Below are positions 1-9,143 of a stretch of 64,000 nt of DNA, one piece after another. Both the position numbers and the translations under genes were made by a program. Numbering within the stretch: position 1 is the stretch's first letter; every line of letters begins with the position of its first letter. Origin of the DNA: Hallerella succinigenes. Its GTDB lineage: Bacteria; Fibrobacterota; Fibrobacteria; Fibrobacterales; Fibrobacteraceae. Where the stretch lies: the NCBI RefSeq assembly GCF_002797675.1, contig NZ_PGEX01000001.1, forward strand, positions 2,170,001 to 2,234,000, written 5' to 3'. The notes below the pieces were generated by a model. It searched no databases and was not told the DNA's origin. It saw only the letters and a list, made by a program, of their open reading frames with translations.

Positions 1-284
1 AAAACCGCGGCGGTCATGCGCATCAGGAATGTCACCAGTTGCTGATTGCCGCTTCGGGCGCTTTTGATGCCAAAATCGATGACGGTCAAAATTCACAGAT
101 CATCCATTTGGACAGACCTTACTATGGCGTGTATGTGCCACCTGGAGTCTGGGCGGAAGAATTGAATTTCTCTTCGGGATCAATCTGCCTTGTTTTAGCT
201 TCGCATCCGTATGAGGAAGCGGATTACATCCGTGATTACAAACGCTTCCTTTCTTATGCAGAAAATCTTCGGGAGGGAAAATGA
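1..284 (+). CDS. Sugar 3,4-ketoisomerase, FdtA/QdtA-like cupin (3' part)
   Basis: The gene enters from the left edge; the reading frame begins at base 3 and no start is visible. The visible part opens with RGGHAHQ, the His-rich metal/active-site motif of the FdtA/QdtA/WxcM C-terminal cupin family, and continues through [17 protein letters not shown] to a typical tail with [10 protein letters not shown]. In characterised members this enzyme isomerises dTDP-4-keto-6-deoxyglucose to the 3-keto sugar, which the next enzyme aminates. The ATG of the following aminotransferase overlaps the stop by 4 bases, so the two are translationally coupled. The family call is firm; whether the product is the Fuc3N or the Qui3N precursor cannot be told from this fragment. 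Confidence 0.85.
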   Translation, partial: NRGGHAHQECHQLLIAASGAFDAKIDDGQNSQIIHLDRPYYGVYVPPGVWAEELNFSSGSICLVLASHPYEEADYIRDYKRFLSYAENLREGK

Positions 285-1384
285 TTCCCTATCTGGATTT
301 GAAACGGGTGACGGATTCTTTTGAACCGGGACTTTCCAAGGCTTTGGAAAATGCGGTCAAGAGCGGTTGGTATATTCGTGGCAAGGAATGCGAACGATTT
401 GAAAAGGCGTTTGCCAAATACTGCGGAACGGAATACTGCATTGGCGTTGCAAACGGTCTTGAAGCTTTAACTCTGATTTTCAAAGCGTATATTCAAATGG
501 GCCGTTTAAATCGCGGGGACTTTGTGGTTGTCCCGGCGAATACTTATATCGCATCGGTCCTTTCGATTAGTGAAGCGGGCCTTGTTCCTCTGCTTACCGA
601 TCCGGATACGCAAACGCTCAATCTTTCAGTTGAAGGCGTCAAGCGTGTATGGAATCCGCAGGTGAAAGCGATTCTTGCGGTCGATTTATACGGAAGAGCG
701 ATTCCGGGCAAGGAACTTTCGGAATTTGCAAAGATCCACGATTTGATTTTAGTAGAAGATGCCGCTCAAGGGCACGGTGCTGTAGAAAATCACAAGCGTG
801 CAGGATCTTTTGGCGATGCGGCCGGTTTTAGTTTTTACCCGGGTAAAAATTTGGGAGCGCTTGGCGATGCCGGTGCTGTCACGACTTCGGATGCGGAACT
901 TGCGAAGACGATCCGCGCTCTTGCCAATTACGGTAGCGAACAAAAGTATGTGAATTTGTTCAAAGGAATGAATTCCCGCTTGGATGAATTGCAGGCGGCA
1001 ATCCTTTCTTTGAAGCTTCCTCGCTTGGATTCGGATAACGCGAAACGCTCGCAGATCGCTAAACGTTACATGAAGTACATTTCGAATCCGCTGGTGACGC
1101 TTCCAAGTCCAGGAAAACCCGGCGAACATGTTTGGCATATCTTCGCCATTCGGACTTCTTACCGCAAGGCGCTCCAAGAGTATTTGACGCATTCGGGCGT
1201 GGGTACGCTCATCCATTATCCGATTCCGCCGCATCGCCAAAGTGCTTACGGGGAACTCGGGGAACTCTACTTTCCGATCGCGGAAGAAATCGCGGATACG
1301 GAACTCAGTCTTCCGCTGTATCCGCAAATGACCGAAGACGAAATTTCGAAAGTCATCGAGGCTGTGAATGCGTTTCATCTGTAG
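281..1384 (+). CDS. DegT/DnrJ/EryC1/StrS aminotransferase (FdtB/QdtB-like)
   Basis: A 367-residue PLP-dependent sugar aminotransferase of normal family length. The Schiff-base lysine is K189 in [16 protein letters not shown], with the upstream [10 protein letters not shown] motif that contacts the cofactor. Following a 3,4-ketoisomerase, it most likely converts the 3-keto-6-deoxy dTDP-sugar to the 3-amino sugar for O-antigen or exopolysaccharide. Its ATG overlaps the upstream gene by 4 bases, and the downstream acyltransferase starts inside its last 17 bases. The function is inferred from family and neighbours; substrate stereochemistry is unknown. Confidence 0.9.
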   Translation: MIPYLDLKRVTDSFEPGLSKALENAVKSGWYIRGKECERFEKAFAKYCGTEYCIGVANGLEALTLIFKAYIQMGRLNRGDFVVVPANTYIASVLSISEAGLVPLLTDPDTQTLNLSVEGVKRVWNPQVKAILAVDLYGRAIPGKELSEFAKIHDLILVEDAAQGHGAVENHKRAGSFGDAAGFSFYPGKNLGALGDAGAVTTSDAELAKTIRALANYGSEQKYVNLFKGMNSRLDELQAAILSLKLPRLDSDNAKRSQIAKRYMKYISNPLVTLPSPGKPGEHVWHIFAIRTSYRKALQEYLTHSGVGTLIHYPIPPHRQSAYGELGELYFPIAEEIADTELSLPLYPQMTEDEISKVIEAVNAFHL

Positions 1385-1976
1385 AATTGTCCGCAAAGCG
1401 GCTGCGCTTTCGCGCAAGGCTTTTTACCGCGTCCTTTCCGATGCAAAAGTGGAAGGTTCTCCTCGGCTTGCGTCTCCGCTGCTCGCTCAAGGTGCGGGAA
1501 CGGTTCGCTTTGAAAAGAATGTTCACGTGGGACTCGCTTTCGATACGGACTTCTGGACTTCGTATGTCTTTGTGAATCCGCGGACAAAAGAAGCTCTCAT
1601 TCAAATCGGGGAAGATTCCTGGGTGGGCAATCATTTTGTAGCGATTGCCGAAGGTCCGGGCATTTCGATTGGGAAGAAGGTCTTAATCGGTACGCGAGTT
1701 GAAATCTACGATTCGGATTTTCATACAGTCTTGCCGAATGTGCGCCTATCGGCGACTCCAAAACGGGCTGCGGTCAAAATCGCCGATGATGTTTGGATCG
1801 GTAACAATGTGACGATTCTCAAGGGAACTGAAATCGGGGAACATTCCGTGGTTGCGGCAGGAGCCGTTGTCTCGGGAAAATTCCCATCGAATGTCGTTCT
1901 CGGAGGCGTTCCGGCAAAAGTGATTCGCAAGATAGATCCGTTAGAAATTTTGGACGAGGTCGCTTCCCATGGCTGA
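1368..1976 (+). CDS. Hexapeptide-repeat acyltransferase (WbbJ/maltose O-acetyltransferase-like)
   Basis: A 202-residue left-handed beta-helix transferase. Repeats are visible from about residue 85 ([26 protein letters not shown]) to the C-terminus, where [16 protein letters not shown] and the closing [12 protein letters not shown] are diagnostic. The DSDFH segment corresponds to the catalytic-His loop of the family. By position it probably acetylates the amino sugar made by the two preceding enzymes or the finished repeat unit. It looks more like the WbbJ/Maa type than classical FdtC/QdtC, so N- versus O-acetylation is open. It overlaps both neighbours (17 bases upstream, 8 downstream). Confidence 0.8.
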   Translation: MRFICRIVRKAAALSRKAFYRVLSDAKVEGSPRLASPLLAQGAGTVRFEKNVHVGLAFDTDFWTSYVFVNPRTKEALIQIGEDSWVGNHFVAIAEGPGISIGKKVLIGTRVEIYDSDFHTVLPNVRLSATPKRAAVKIADDVWIGNNVTILKGTEIGEHSVVAAGAVVSGKFPSNVVLGGVPAKVIRKIDPLEILDEVASHG

Positions 1977-2910
1977 GATTACCGTCCGACGTTACACAGC
2001 CGCTGATGCTAAAAAGTGGAACGATTTCATTGCGAAAAAATCCCGCAATGGCAACTTCCTTTTTGACCGGAACTACATGGATTACCATGCGGACCGTTTT
2101 CCGGACTGTTCGTTTCTCTTTTATAAAAAAAATGACATCTGTGCCGTGATTCCGGGCACTCTCGATGCAGATGGCGTTTTCAGTTCCCATGCAGGGCTTA
2201 CTTTTGGCGGATTCGTTGTAGGCGCTTCGGTAAAGACAATGGATGTCAAATGCCTTTTTGATTTGCTCGATGCGGAGCTTCAAAAGCTCGGGGCGAAGAA
2301 GGTGATTTACAAAGCGCTCCCGTGGATTTATGCGGAACGCCCTTCGCAAGAAGATCTGTACTGGCTCTTTCGCAAAAATGCGAGGATCCGCGCCCGTTTG
2401 ATTTCAAGCACGATCGAGCCGAAGGTTACACAGCCTTCCTCTAAAAAGAAGTATTACCTGAACAAGGGAAATCGCTTAGGACTCCTATTCGCGGAATCGA
2501 AGGATTTTAGCGGATTCTGGGACCTGCTCGACAGCTGCCTGCAAGAAGGGCACGGAGCGCATCCGGTCCATTCCAAGGCGGAACTCGAACTTCTTTCGAG
2601 CCGTTTTCCAAAGAATATCAAGCTTTACACGGTGACGCTCAACGGTGAACTTCTTTCGGGAAGCGTCGTGTACATTTCAAGCCAGGTTGCCCATGCGCAG
2701 TATTTGGCGAGTTCTGCAAAAGGACGCTCTTTGAATGCGATGGATTTTTTGATGATGAACGAAACGAATGCCTTTCCCGAAGTCCGCTGGCTTGACTGGG
2801 GAACTTCGAATGAAGAACAGGGTCGCGTTTTGAACGAAGGCTTGGTGCATCAAAAAGAAATCTGTGCGGCCCGTGGTGTCGCTTACGATATTTACGAGTA
2901 CGATCTATGA
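1969..2910 (+). CDS. FemAB/GNAT-type acyltransferase of the polysaccharide cluster
   Basis: A 313-residue cytosolic protein that opens with a GNAT/FemAB-like pattern (TVRRYTAADAKKWNDF) and has the second-half layout of the GNAT_6/FemAB superfamily: YTVTLNGELLSGSVVYIS, then HAQYLASS and a WLDWGTSNEEQ segment. Proteins of this type in surface-sugar clusters transfer an acyl or aminoacyl group to a sugar amine. No signal peptide or membrane segment is seen. It overlaps both neighbours by a few bases, so it belongs to the same operon. The substrate is unknown. Confidence 0.65.
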   Translation: MAEITVRRYTAADAKKWNDFIAKKSRNGNFLFDRNYMDYHADRFPDCSFLFYKKNDICAVIPGTLDADGVFSSHAGLTFGGFVVGASVKTMDVKCLFDLLDAELQKLGAKKVIYKALPWIYAERPSQEDLYWLFRKNARIRARLISSTIEPKVTQPSSKKKYYLNKGNRLGLLFAESKDFSGFWDLLDSCLQEGHGAHPVHSKAELELLSSRFPKNIKLYTVTLNGELLSGSVVYISSQVAHAQYLASSAKGRSLNAMDFLMMNETNAFPEVRWLDWGTSNEEQGRVLNEGLVHQKEICAARGVAYDIYEYDL

Positions 2911-4172
2911 AATCTTCGGGATTCTGGAAACAGTCTGCGGGTTCTGCGGTTGCGACGGCGATTCGCATTCTTTGCGCTTTTATCACGAATAAGTTTTTGG
3001 CTTCGATCATGGGGCCAGTCGGTTTTGCGGCTGTGGGGCAGTTGCAGAACCTGATCACCTTTGGACAAGGAACTTCTTCCCTTGCGCTGCAGAACGGTTG
3101 GGTGAGCCTCACCGCCCGTTACAAGGATAAGGAAAAGGAACTGGGCCCGATTTGGCGTGGCGGATTTCGAATTAGCGTGTACGCGTCGATTGCGACGGCG
3201 ATTTTCTTTGCGTTGTTCGCTTTTTTTTCTCCGTTGCAGACCCTTTTCCCAGGCGTGCCGAAGCGTCTTTTGCAGGCGGCGATTCTCTTTGCGATTCCGG
3301 GGATGATCGCCCTTTCGATAACGACGATTTGCCAGGCGGTGATGAATGGCCTTTCGGATTATAAGCGCTGGGCTTCGATCACGATTATTTCTTCGGTCTT
3401 GAATTGTGTTTGGGTGATTGTCATGGTGCAGACGCGATCCTTGTCGGTGTTGAGCGCCGTGGCGACGCAGTCGTTGCTTTCTTGCGCTTTTGCGATTTGG
3501 AACGCCAAAAAAGGCGGTTTCCGTTACAAGCGTTTTAGTGCGATGCTCCAGAGCAATACCCAGATTTGGCGAGGTTATGCGTGGATGGGCCTTGTGCCGA
3601 TGGTGCTGACTCCTGTGCTCTATATGTTTGTGCGTTCCTATTTGGCAAAGCAGTTTGGTTGGGATGCGGCGGGTCTTTGGCAGGGCGCAGTGCGTATTTC
3701 GGATTTTTTCAATGTCGGTTTTTCTTCGATTTTAGGGGTTGTATTGCTTCCGCGTCTTTCGGCGGCGATTTCTTCTGAAGAATTCTACAGAACGCTTCGC
3801 GGACTTTTGTTGCGCGTCATGGCGCTTGCCGGTTTGGTTGTGGGCATTCTCTTTTGGTTCCGTGAATATGTGGTGGTGATTGCGCTATCGCAAACCTTCC
3901 TTCCGTTAAAGGAACTGATCCCGTTGCAGTTTGTGGGAGACTTCTTTAAGGCGGGCTGCTGGTGCCTTGGCCTTGCGCTCGTTGCGCGGAAAGAAACGGT
4001 GGCATTCCTTTCTGTGGAAGTGGCTGCCGATGTTTTGTTCGCCGTTTTGACGGTTTTGGGTTCGGCTTCTTTGGGCTACCATGCGCCTTTTGCTGCTTAC
4101 GCCGTTGAAAATGGGATTTGCTTTGTAGCCCTGTTGATTCTGTTGCGGAGACTTTCATGGAAGAACCTTTAG
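2907..4172 (+). CDS. O-antigen/polysaccharide flippase, Wzx-like
   Basis: A 421-residue, almost wholly hydrophobic protein with about 12 predicted transmembrane segments and the N-terminal signature of O-antigen translocases (SAVATAIRILCAFITNKFLA, then GPVGFAAVGQLQNL). Members of this MOP-superfamily family flip undecaprenyl-linked repeat units across the inner membrane. Its start overlaps the preceding gene by 4 bases and its end overlaps the next glycosyltransferase by 16. A Wzx-like protein implies a Wzy-dependent pathway, but no polymerase is inside this window. Confidence 0.85.
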   Translation: MKSSGFWKQSAGSAVATAIRILCAFITNKFLASIMGPVGFAAVGQLQNLITFGQGTSSLALQNGWVSLTARYKDKEKELGPIWRGGFRISVYASIATAIFFALFAFFSPLQTLFPGVPKRLLQAAILFAIPGMIALSITTICQAVMNGLSDYKRWASITIISSVLNCVWVIVMVQTRSLSVLSAVATQSLLSCAFAIWNAKKGGFRYKRFSAMLQSNTQIWRGYAWMGLVPMVLTPVLYMFVRSYLAKQFGWDAAGLWQGAVRISDFFNVGFSSILGVVLLPRLSAAISSEEFYRTLRGLLLRVMALAGLVVGILFWFREYVVVIALSQTFLPLKELIPLQFVGDFFKAGCWCLGLALVARKETVAFLSVEVAADVLFAVLTVLGSASLGYHAPFAAYAVENGICFVALLILLRRLSWKNL

Positions 4173-5026
4173 TTTCCGTGCTGCTTTCAAGCTACAATCA
4201 CGCGCCGTACGTCGAAGCGTCCGTGCGTTCCGTGATGGCGCAAAAAGGCGTTCCATTCGAACTCATCGTCATTGATGACGGAAGCACAGACGAAAGTCCG
4301 CAAATTTTGGAAAGGCTCTCTAAAGAATTCGGATTCTTTTACAAGCACCGCGAAAACAAAGGTCTCGTCAAAACCCTGAACGAACTGATTTCCTTTTCGC
4401 ACGGAAAGTACTTTTGCACATTCGCCTCGGACGACATCATGGCTCCGGGGCGCTTAGAAGCAGAGAGCCGCTTCTTGGAATCGCACCCTCAAGTGCCTGC
4501 CTGCGCCGGGCAAATTGTGAATATGCTTCCCGATGGAACGCTCGAAGGTTCACCCGATTCCCGTTTTGACCGTGCCACGGAAGCTTCTTTTGAAGACATT
4601 CTGCTTGGACGCGTCGAATTGAACGGCTCCACAGAAATGATTGTCAAAAGCAAGTTCGCCGAAGTCGGCTTCTACGATGAAAGTTTTCGCTTTGAAGATT
4701 TTCCGGCGTGGCTTGCCCTTTCGAACCGCTTTGGAAACATTCCCATTTTGAAAACGGTCTGCAGTCATTACCGAGTTCTTCCGAATTCGATGCACAAGAA
4801 TCTAAACTTTATCTATGCACAGATTCTTGCGGTGGTTGAAAAGTACAAGACCCATGCCGCTTACCGCAAAGCGGTGAACCTTTGGAAAACCCGCTGGTTC
4901 TCATCGCTCGCTTACGATCAAAAGGGAGAAGCTCTGCGCATGCTTCCGAAGCTTTCGAACGCATCGCTCGCTTTCTGGATCCACCTTCCCAAACTTTTGA
5001 TTCCTCGAAAGTTCTTGAAGTATTAG
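4157..5026 (+). CDS. Glycosyltransferase family 2
   Basis: A GT-A fold enzyme of 289 residues. The N-terminus has VSVLLSSYNHAPYVEAS and VIDDGSTDES, with the nucleotide-sugar binding DDD-type element FASDDIMAPG near residue 90. The ATG at 4157 was chosen over an in-frame ATG at 4118 because it places the VSVLLSSYN strand at the very N-terminus, as usual in the family. It overlaps the flippase by 16 bases. It probably adds a sugar to the lipid-linked repeat unit; donor and acceptor cannot be told. Confidence 0.85.
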   Translation: MEEPLVSVLLSSYNHAPYVEASVRSVMAQKGVPFELIVIDDGSTDESPQILERLSKEFGFFYKHRENKGLVKTLNELISFSHGKYFCTFASDDIMAPGRLEAESRFLESHPQVPACAGQIVNMLPDGTLEGSPDSRFDRATEASFEDILLGRVELNGSTEMIVKSKFAEVGFYDESFRFEDFPAWLALSNRFGNIPILKTVCSHYRVLPNSMHKNLNFIYAQILAVVEKYKTHAAYRKAVNLWKTRWFSSLAYDQKGEALRMLPKLSNASLAFWIHLPKLLIPRKFLKY

Positions 5027-5035
5027 GCGGAAAAT

Positions 5036-5749
5036 ATGATTTCAGTCTGCATGGCGACATACAACGGGGAAGCCTTTATTCGGGAACAGCTTTTGAGCAT
5101 TCTTTCGCAGCTCTCGCTCAAAGATGAAGTGCTGATAGCCGATGACGGCTCTTCCGATGCGACGCTTGAAATCATCCAGGGTTTGAACGATTCCCGCATC
5201 AAGGTTCTTGCGCCTGAACAAAAAAACTTGGGCCCGACCTATAACCTGGAAAGGGCTCTTGCTTCGGCAAGGGGAGAATTCATTTTTCTTGCGGACCAGG
5301 ACGATTTATGGCTCGAAAATAAAGTTTCCAAGGTTCTTGCGGAATTTGAAAATTTAACGGTTAGCTGCGTTTTGCATGATGCCTACTTTTATGCGCAGAA
5401 TGCAACGGGAAAGTGGGAACAGGGAAAGCGCCTCTTTGAAGTGCGCCCACCGTGGCATGGAATCTGGGCAAATGTGCTCAAAAACAGCTTTACAGGCTGC
5501 TGCATGGCGTTTCGCAGGGAACTCCTCGATTTAGCACTTCCATTCCCTCAGGGTCTTCCGATGCACGATCAGTGGATTGGAATTTGTGCGGAAAAAACAA
5601 AAAAGGCACGTTTCTTGAACGAGCCTCTCTTGGAATATCGCCAACATGCGCACAATTCGACCGCCCTTTTAGAACAGAACAAGGCGAGCCTTGCGCAAAA
5701 GATTTTATGGCGTCTGAGTCTTCTCCGAATTCTGCTTGGTCGCCATTAA
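5036..5749 (+). CDS. Glycosyltransferase family 2 (rhamnosyltransferase-like)
   Basis: A 237-residue GT2 enzyme beginning MISVCMATYNGEAF, followed by LIADDGSSDAT and the acceptor-side ADQDDLWLENK motif common in rhamnosyl and related transferases that build O-units. It lies 9 bases after the preceding glycosyltransferase and is the last plus-strand gene of the cluster. Its final 45 bases overlap the 3' end of a gene on the other strand. Sugar specificity is not predictable. Confidence 0.85.
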   Translation: MISVCMATYNGEAFIREQLLSILSQLSLKDEVLIADDGSSDATLEIIQGLNDSRIKVLAPEQKNLGPTYNLERALASARGEFIFLADQDDLWLENKVSKVLAEFENLTVSCVLHDAYFYAQNATGKWEQGKRLFEVRPPWHGIWANVLKNSFTGCCMAFRRELLDLALPFPQGLPMHDQWIGICAEKTKKARFLNEPLLEYRQHAHNSTALLEQNKASLAQKILWRLSLLRILLGRH

Positions 5750-6196
5750 GGATCCCCAGGCGACTTGCACAAAGGCGCCTGCACGCACAAGGTCCGATTG
5801 GGCATTCTGGTAATCCGTCAAAAGCTTGTTGAAACCGAAAACGTCGCGTCTTTGCGTTTTTTCAAGGATATTCTGCTTAAAACGGGCAATGACGGCGAGC
5901 TTATCGCAAGAAACCGCCAAGGCGTCGATATATGCGGGAACTGCATTCAAAAAGTCTTTTTCGTTGGGGAAGGCTTGCCCTAAATTGTTTTCGATGAACT
6001 TCTTTTGGGCAAGGGCCTGATCCTTGACTTCGCCCATAAAGCGTTCGATACGGATAAAGTCTACCTGCGGAAAGATCAGGCTGAACGGCCAGAGTTTTTT
6101 CCAATGGAATTTGAACATGGACTCGTGGGCGGCGTTTTTCGCCTTGATCAGCTCTTTTAAGTTTTCGAAAACGGCTTCGGAAAGACTTTTTTGCAT
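5705..6196 (-). CDS. Hypothetical helical protein, 163 aa
   Basis: I do not recognise a family. The product is soluble, Lys/Ala/Phe-rich and probably all-helical, with no signal peptide or membrane segment. On the minus strand the ATG is preceded by AAAGGG, a good ribosome-binding site, and by TATAAT and TATATT sequences at about 6220-6236, so the gene looks real. It converges on the glycosyltransferase gene and overlaps its last 45 bases, so its C-terminal residues are encoded antisense to that enzyme's tail. Confidence 0.6.
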   Translation of the reverse strand: MQKSLSEAVFENLKELIKAKNAAHESMFKFHWKKLWPFSLIFPQVDFIRIERFMGEVKDQALAQKKFIENNLGQAFPNEKDFLNAVPAYIDALAVSCDKLAVIARFKQNILEKTQRRDVFGFNKLLTDYQNAQSDLVRAGAFVQVAWGSLMATKQNSEKTQTP

Positions 6197-6269
6197 TTTT
6201 TTCCCTTTTCTTCTTTAGGCGAAAATATACATTATACTTATCAATTCTATTTGAGGAGAATTATAGCGT

Positions 6270-6737
6270 ATGGATTCGAAAAAGATGAAACTCATCTTGG
6301 CGGTCTCTGTTGCGGTTAACGTGGCATTGCTCGTCATCATGTTCGCTCTCAAGAGCGGTTATGCAGAACAGGCCCAGGCATCTTACAAGGTGGCTACTAA
6401 GGCTTACACGGATCAGGTTGCGAAGACGGTGAAAGCCCAGAACGATTTCATCCAGAAGGGAAATCTGATCTGGCAGCTCACTTTCGAAACGACTGCGCAG
6501 AATCTTTCCAAGTCGGCTTTTGACGCTCGCGTCGCAGCTCTCGACGAAGGCAAGCTTTTAAATCCGCAGACATCTGGTGAAGTGACGACCCTTTCTTGTG
6601 GTGAAAACTGCAAGGTTTCGTTCACGTTCAAGGGTGGCAAGTTTGTTTCTGTCGACAACCAGGAACTCGTCGCCCTCTCTCCGTCTGCAACATTCAAGGT
6701 CGAAGCTCCGGCTCCGTTCTCTTTTAAGGAAAAGTAG
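6270..6737 (+). CDS. Hypothetical membrane-anchored protein, paralogue 1
   Basis: A 155-residue protein with a single N-terminal hydrophobic segment at about residues 6-26 (ILAVSVAVNVALLVIMFAL), followed by a helical part (YKVATKAYTDQVAKTVKAQNDF) and a small predicted beta region with two cysteines (SCGENC). A strong GAGGAG ribosome-binding site precedes the ATG. It is probably an inner-membrane protein with a periplasmic domain. The next gene, 8 bases downstream, encodes a protein of the same layout, so the two are tandem paralogues. The function is unknown. Confidence 0.7.
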   Translation: MDSKKMKLILAVSVAVNVALLVIMFALKSGYAEQAQASYKVATKAYTDQVAKTVKAQNDFIQKGNLIWQLTFETTAQNLSKSAFDARVAALDEGKLLNPQTSGEVTTLSCGENCKVSFTFKGGKFVSVDNQELVALSPSATFKVEAPAPFSFKEK

Positions 6738-6745
6738 GAGGAATT

Positions 6746-7249
6746 ATGGCGTCTAAAGTGAAAGTGTTTACGATTGCATCCTTGGCCTTGAACGTCGCAG
6801 TGGCAGGCCTTCTCGTGATGCAGAAGGGTAACTACGTTTCCCAGGCTGAAGAAGCTTACCAGAAAAAGACCAATGCTTATTACAAGCAGGCGACGAACAT
6901 TGTCGAAGGCCAGAACTCGGTCATTGAAAACAATGCGGTCCTTTGGAATCTTGCTTGCTCAGCCAATATGCAGGTGAAAAACTCCAAGGAATTTGCCATT
7001 CTCGAAAAGCGCCTCGCAAACCCGTCGATTTTCTCGAGCAAGGTTCAGGGATCTCCGGACGGTAAGGGCAAACTCCGCACGGTTTCCTGGAACAGCGATT
7101 ATTACATCGTCGCAAGCTTCGACAAGTCGAACAAGCTCATCGGTGTGAATGTGGATGCTCTTCTCGGCAACGCAGACGCTCCGGCTCTTTCCGATGAACC
7201 GGAAGAAGTCGTTGAAACCGATTCCGAACCGGCAGAAGCTGCGGAATAG
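6746..7249 (+). CDS. Hypothetical membrane-anchored protein, paralogue 2
   Basis: A 167-residue sister of the preceding gene: an N-terminal membrane anchor (FTIASLALNVAVAGLLVM), the same tyrosine-rich helix (AYQKKTNAYYKQATNIVEGQNS), a globular part and an acidic Glu/Asp-rich C-terminal tail. AGGAGG lies immediately upstream. The two genes form a bicistronic unit closed by the hairpin at 7271-7297. The shared pattern of anchor, K/Y-rich helix and the conserved N-x-W-x-L region suggests an ancient duplication. No function can be assigned. Confidence 0.7.
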   Translation: MASKVKVFTIASLALNVAVAGLLVMQKGNYVSQAEEAYQKKTNAYYKQATNIVEGQNSVIENNAVLWNLACSANMQVKNSKEFAILEKRLANPSIFSSKVQGSPDGKGKLRTVSWNSDYYIVASFDKSNKLIGVNVDALLGNADAPALSDEPEEVVETDSEPAEAAE

Positions 7250-7270
7250 TTCTTCTTCAAATTTCAAAGC

Positions 7271-7297
7271 AAAAGGCGGTGCATTGCACCGCCTTTT
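7271..7297. terminator. Bidirectional intrinsic terminator
   Basis: A perfect palindrome (AAAAGGCGGTGCA and its complement) with A and T runs on the two flanks. It lies between the convergent ends of the paralogue pair and the diguanylate cyclase, so it can serve both strands. Confidence 0.85.
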
Positions 7298-7313
7298 CTT
7301 TGCTTGTGAAATT

Positions 7314-9131
7314 TTACGCGTCTTTTTCTTTGCTCGAAGAATCCTGCTCGCCTGTGGGAGGCGACTGATTTTCGCTGTTGAACTGACCCTTGGCGTATTT
7401 CAATTCGTCTTTGGCTGCCTTCAAATCGTCTTCGCTGATGTCTTCCGGGTTGAAGAGGACGATCTTGTTTCGACCGGTTTGCTTGCCTTCGTAGAGGGCG
7501 CGGTCCGCGAGGTTGATACTGTAATCCATGCCCAAGCGTTCGTCGTATTCGGCGACGCCCACGGTAACGGTCACGTGCAAGCTTTGATTGGCAAAGCTGA
7601 TTTTGGTTTCTTCAATCTTTTTGCGCAGGCGTTCTGCGACAAGTTTTGCACCGCCGAGAGGTGTTTCCGGTAAGAGCGTGAGGAATTCTTCACCGCCCCA
7701 GCGAGATACGATGTCTTGCTTGCGCAGGCTTTTCTTCATCGTTTCGGCAACGGTTTTCAGCACCAAGTCGCCGCAGATGTGCCCGTAGTGGTCGTTGATG
7801 TCCTTGAACTTGTCAATGTCCACAAAGAGGAACGAGAACTTGCGCTTGGATCTGTCGAAACGGGAAATTTCATAGCTGATCTTTTCGCGGATGTCTCGGC
7901 GGTTCGGGAGCTGTGTCAGTTCATCCGTGCGGGAAATCATTTTTAGAAGTTCATTTGCCTTGGCGAGTTCTTCTGTGCGCTTGTAAACTTCCTGTTCCAA
8001 GTTAGCCTGGTGCTCGGCGAGTGCGGACATTTTTTCGCGGATAGTCAAGCGCATTTTGTCGAACACGCAAGCGAGTACGTGAATTTCATTGTTCTTGGTG
8101 CTCGTGATACCGCTCGATTCTTCGTAATTTCCGTCTGCGATTACAAGCATCTTGTTGATGAGCGCTTGTATCGGGGTTTCGATGCGGTAAAAGATCCAAA
8201 CTGTTATGATGAGAATTGCGATCAAGGAAATAATGCCGATGTACAAGAAAATCTTGCTGAAGGTTTTTGCGGAGGCTTCCACTTCGATCATCGGCTGAAT
8301 GGCGAGAACGCCGAGCTTGATTCGCGGATTGTATTCGTAATTGACCAGGTATTCCTCGCCGTCTATCAAAGTGAAGTTCGGTTGGGATGGGGTAAAGTTC
8401 TTCGCGTTGAACGATTCCAGTCCCAGATCCTGAGCTCTGGCCTGTCCGTTTACCCATTGGCGAATGTTCGGGTGGTAAACGATCACATCGCTTTCATCGA
8501 CGATGACAAAGAAACCTTTATTGCCCAACTTATAAGATTCAAAGATTTCCCATAGGCGGCGGAACGAGAACGAGGCCGCGAGAAAGCCGTTGGCTTTTGC
8601 TCGGTTTTCGACGAGAACAGCGACAATCTTTTTCGGAGTGTGCTGTTCCCAGAAGAGTGGAGAAATGTAAGGATGCTGCGGTTCTACGGCGTTGAAGTCC
8701 TTGAGTTCATGATAAGCGGTATTGACGCGCGCAATTCCGACCATGGAGTTGTCGCTGACCTTTTCATGCTTGGAATTGTAAAGAACAACGTGTTCGCCTG
8801 GAATAAAGAGCGGAGCCACATTGTAACCTTTTAAGAATCCGCCGGATTCTGTTGGGTCCTGGTTTTCAATATAGGGAGTTGTTGCCAAAAGGGTAAGGCG
8901 TCCCAAGAACAAGTCGTATTGCCCTTCGATGACGGTCATCACCTGATGCAGAGAAAGCTTATTCTGTTCCTGGGCTTCTTTTTTAACAAGATTCAATTGA
9001 TTGGAAATCATAAAGATAGCGCCGCCGAAAAGTACGACAAAGAACGCAAGCGCAAACGCCATCAAGCTTCGGAAAGCGATGGTGTTTACTAGTGGGATAT
9101 TACTCTTTATGTTGCCTGTACCTTTTGACAT
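7314..9131 (-). CDS. Membrane diguanylate cyclase with periplasmic sensor (Cache-HAMP-GGDEF)
   Basis: A 605-residue sensor enzyme that makes cyclic di-GMP. An N-terminal membrane helix (about 22-44) is followed by a Cache-like periplasmic domain to about 300, a second membrane helix (FLYIGIISLIAILIITVW), a HAMP-like linker, a coiled coil and the GGDEF domain. The active-site motif is GGEEF at 479-483, preceded by an intact inhibitory I-site R470-K-Q-D473, so product inhibition is expected. It lies 12 bases after the solute-binding protein gene on the same strand, which suggests that ligand capture feeds this cyclase. A Ser/Lys/Glu-rich tail ends the protein. Confidence 0.9.
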   Translation of the reverse strand: MSKGTGNIKSNIPLVNTIAFRSLMAFALAFFVVLFGGAIFMISNQLNLVKKEAQEQNKLSLHQVMTVIEGQYDLFLGRLTLLATTPYIENQDPTESGGFLKGYNVAPLFIPGEHVVLYNSKHEKVSDNSMVGIARVNTAYHELKDFNAVEPQHPYISPLFWEQHTPKKIVAVLVENRAKANGFLAASFSFRRLWEIFESYKLGNKGFFVIVDESDVIVYHPNIRQWVNGQARAQDLGLESFNAKNFTPSQPNFTLIDGEEYLVNYEYNPRIKLGVLAIQPMIEVEASAKTFSKIFLYIGIISLIAILIITVWIFYRIETPIQALINKMLVIADGNYEESSGITSTKNNEIHVLACVFDKMRLTIREKMSALAEHQANLEQEVYKRTEELAKANELLKMISRTDELTQLPNRRDIREKISYEISRFDRSKRKFSFLFVDIDKFKDINDHYGHICGDLVLKTVAETMKKSLRKQDIVSRWGGEEFLTLLPETPLGGAKLVAERLRKKIEETKISFANQSLHVTVTVGVAEYDERLGMDYSINLADRALYEGKQTGRNKIVLFNPEDISEDDLKAAKDELKYAKGQFNSENQSPPTGEQDSSSKEKDA

Positions 9132-9143
9132 TAGACTAAACCT

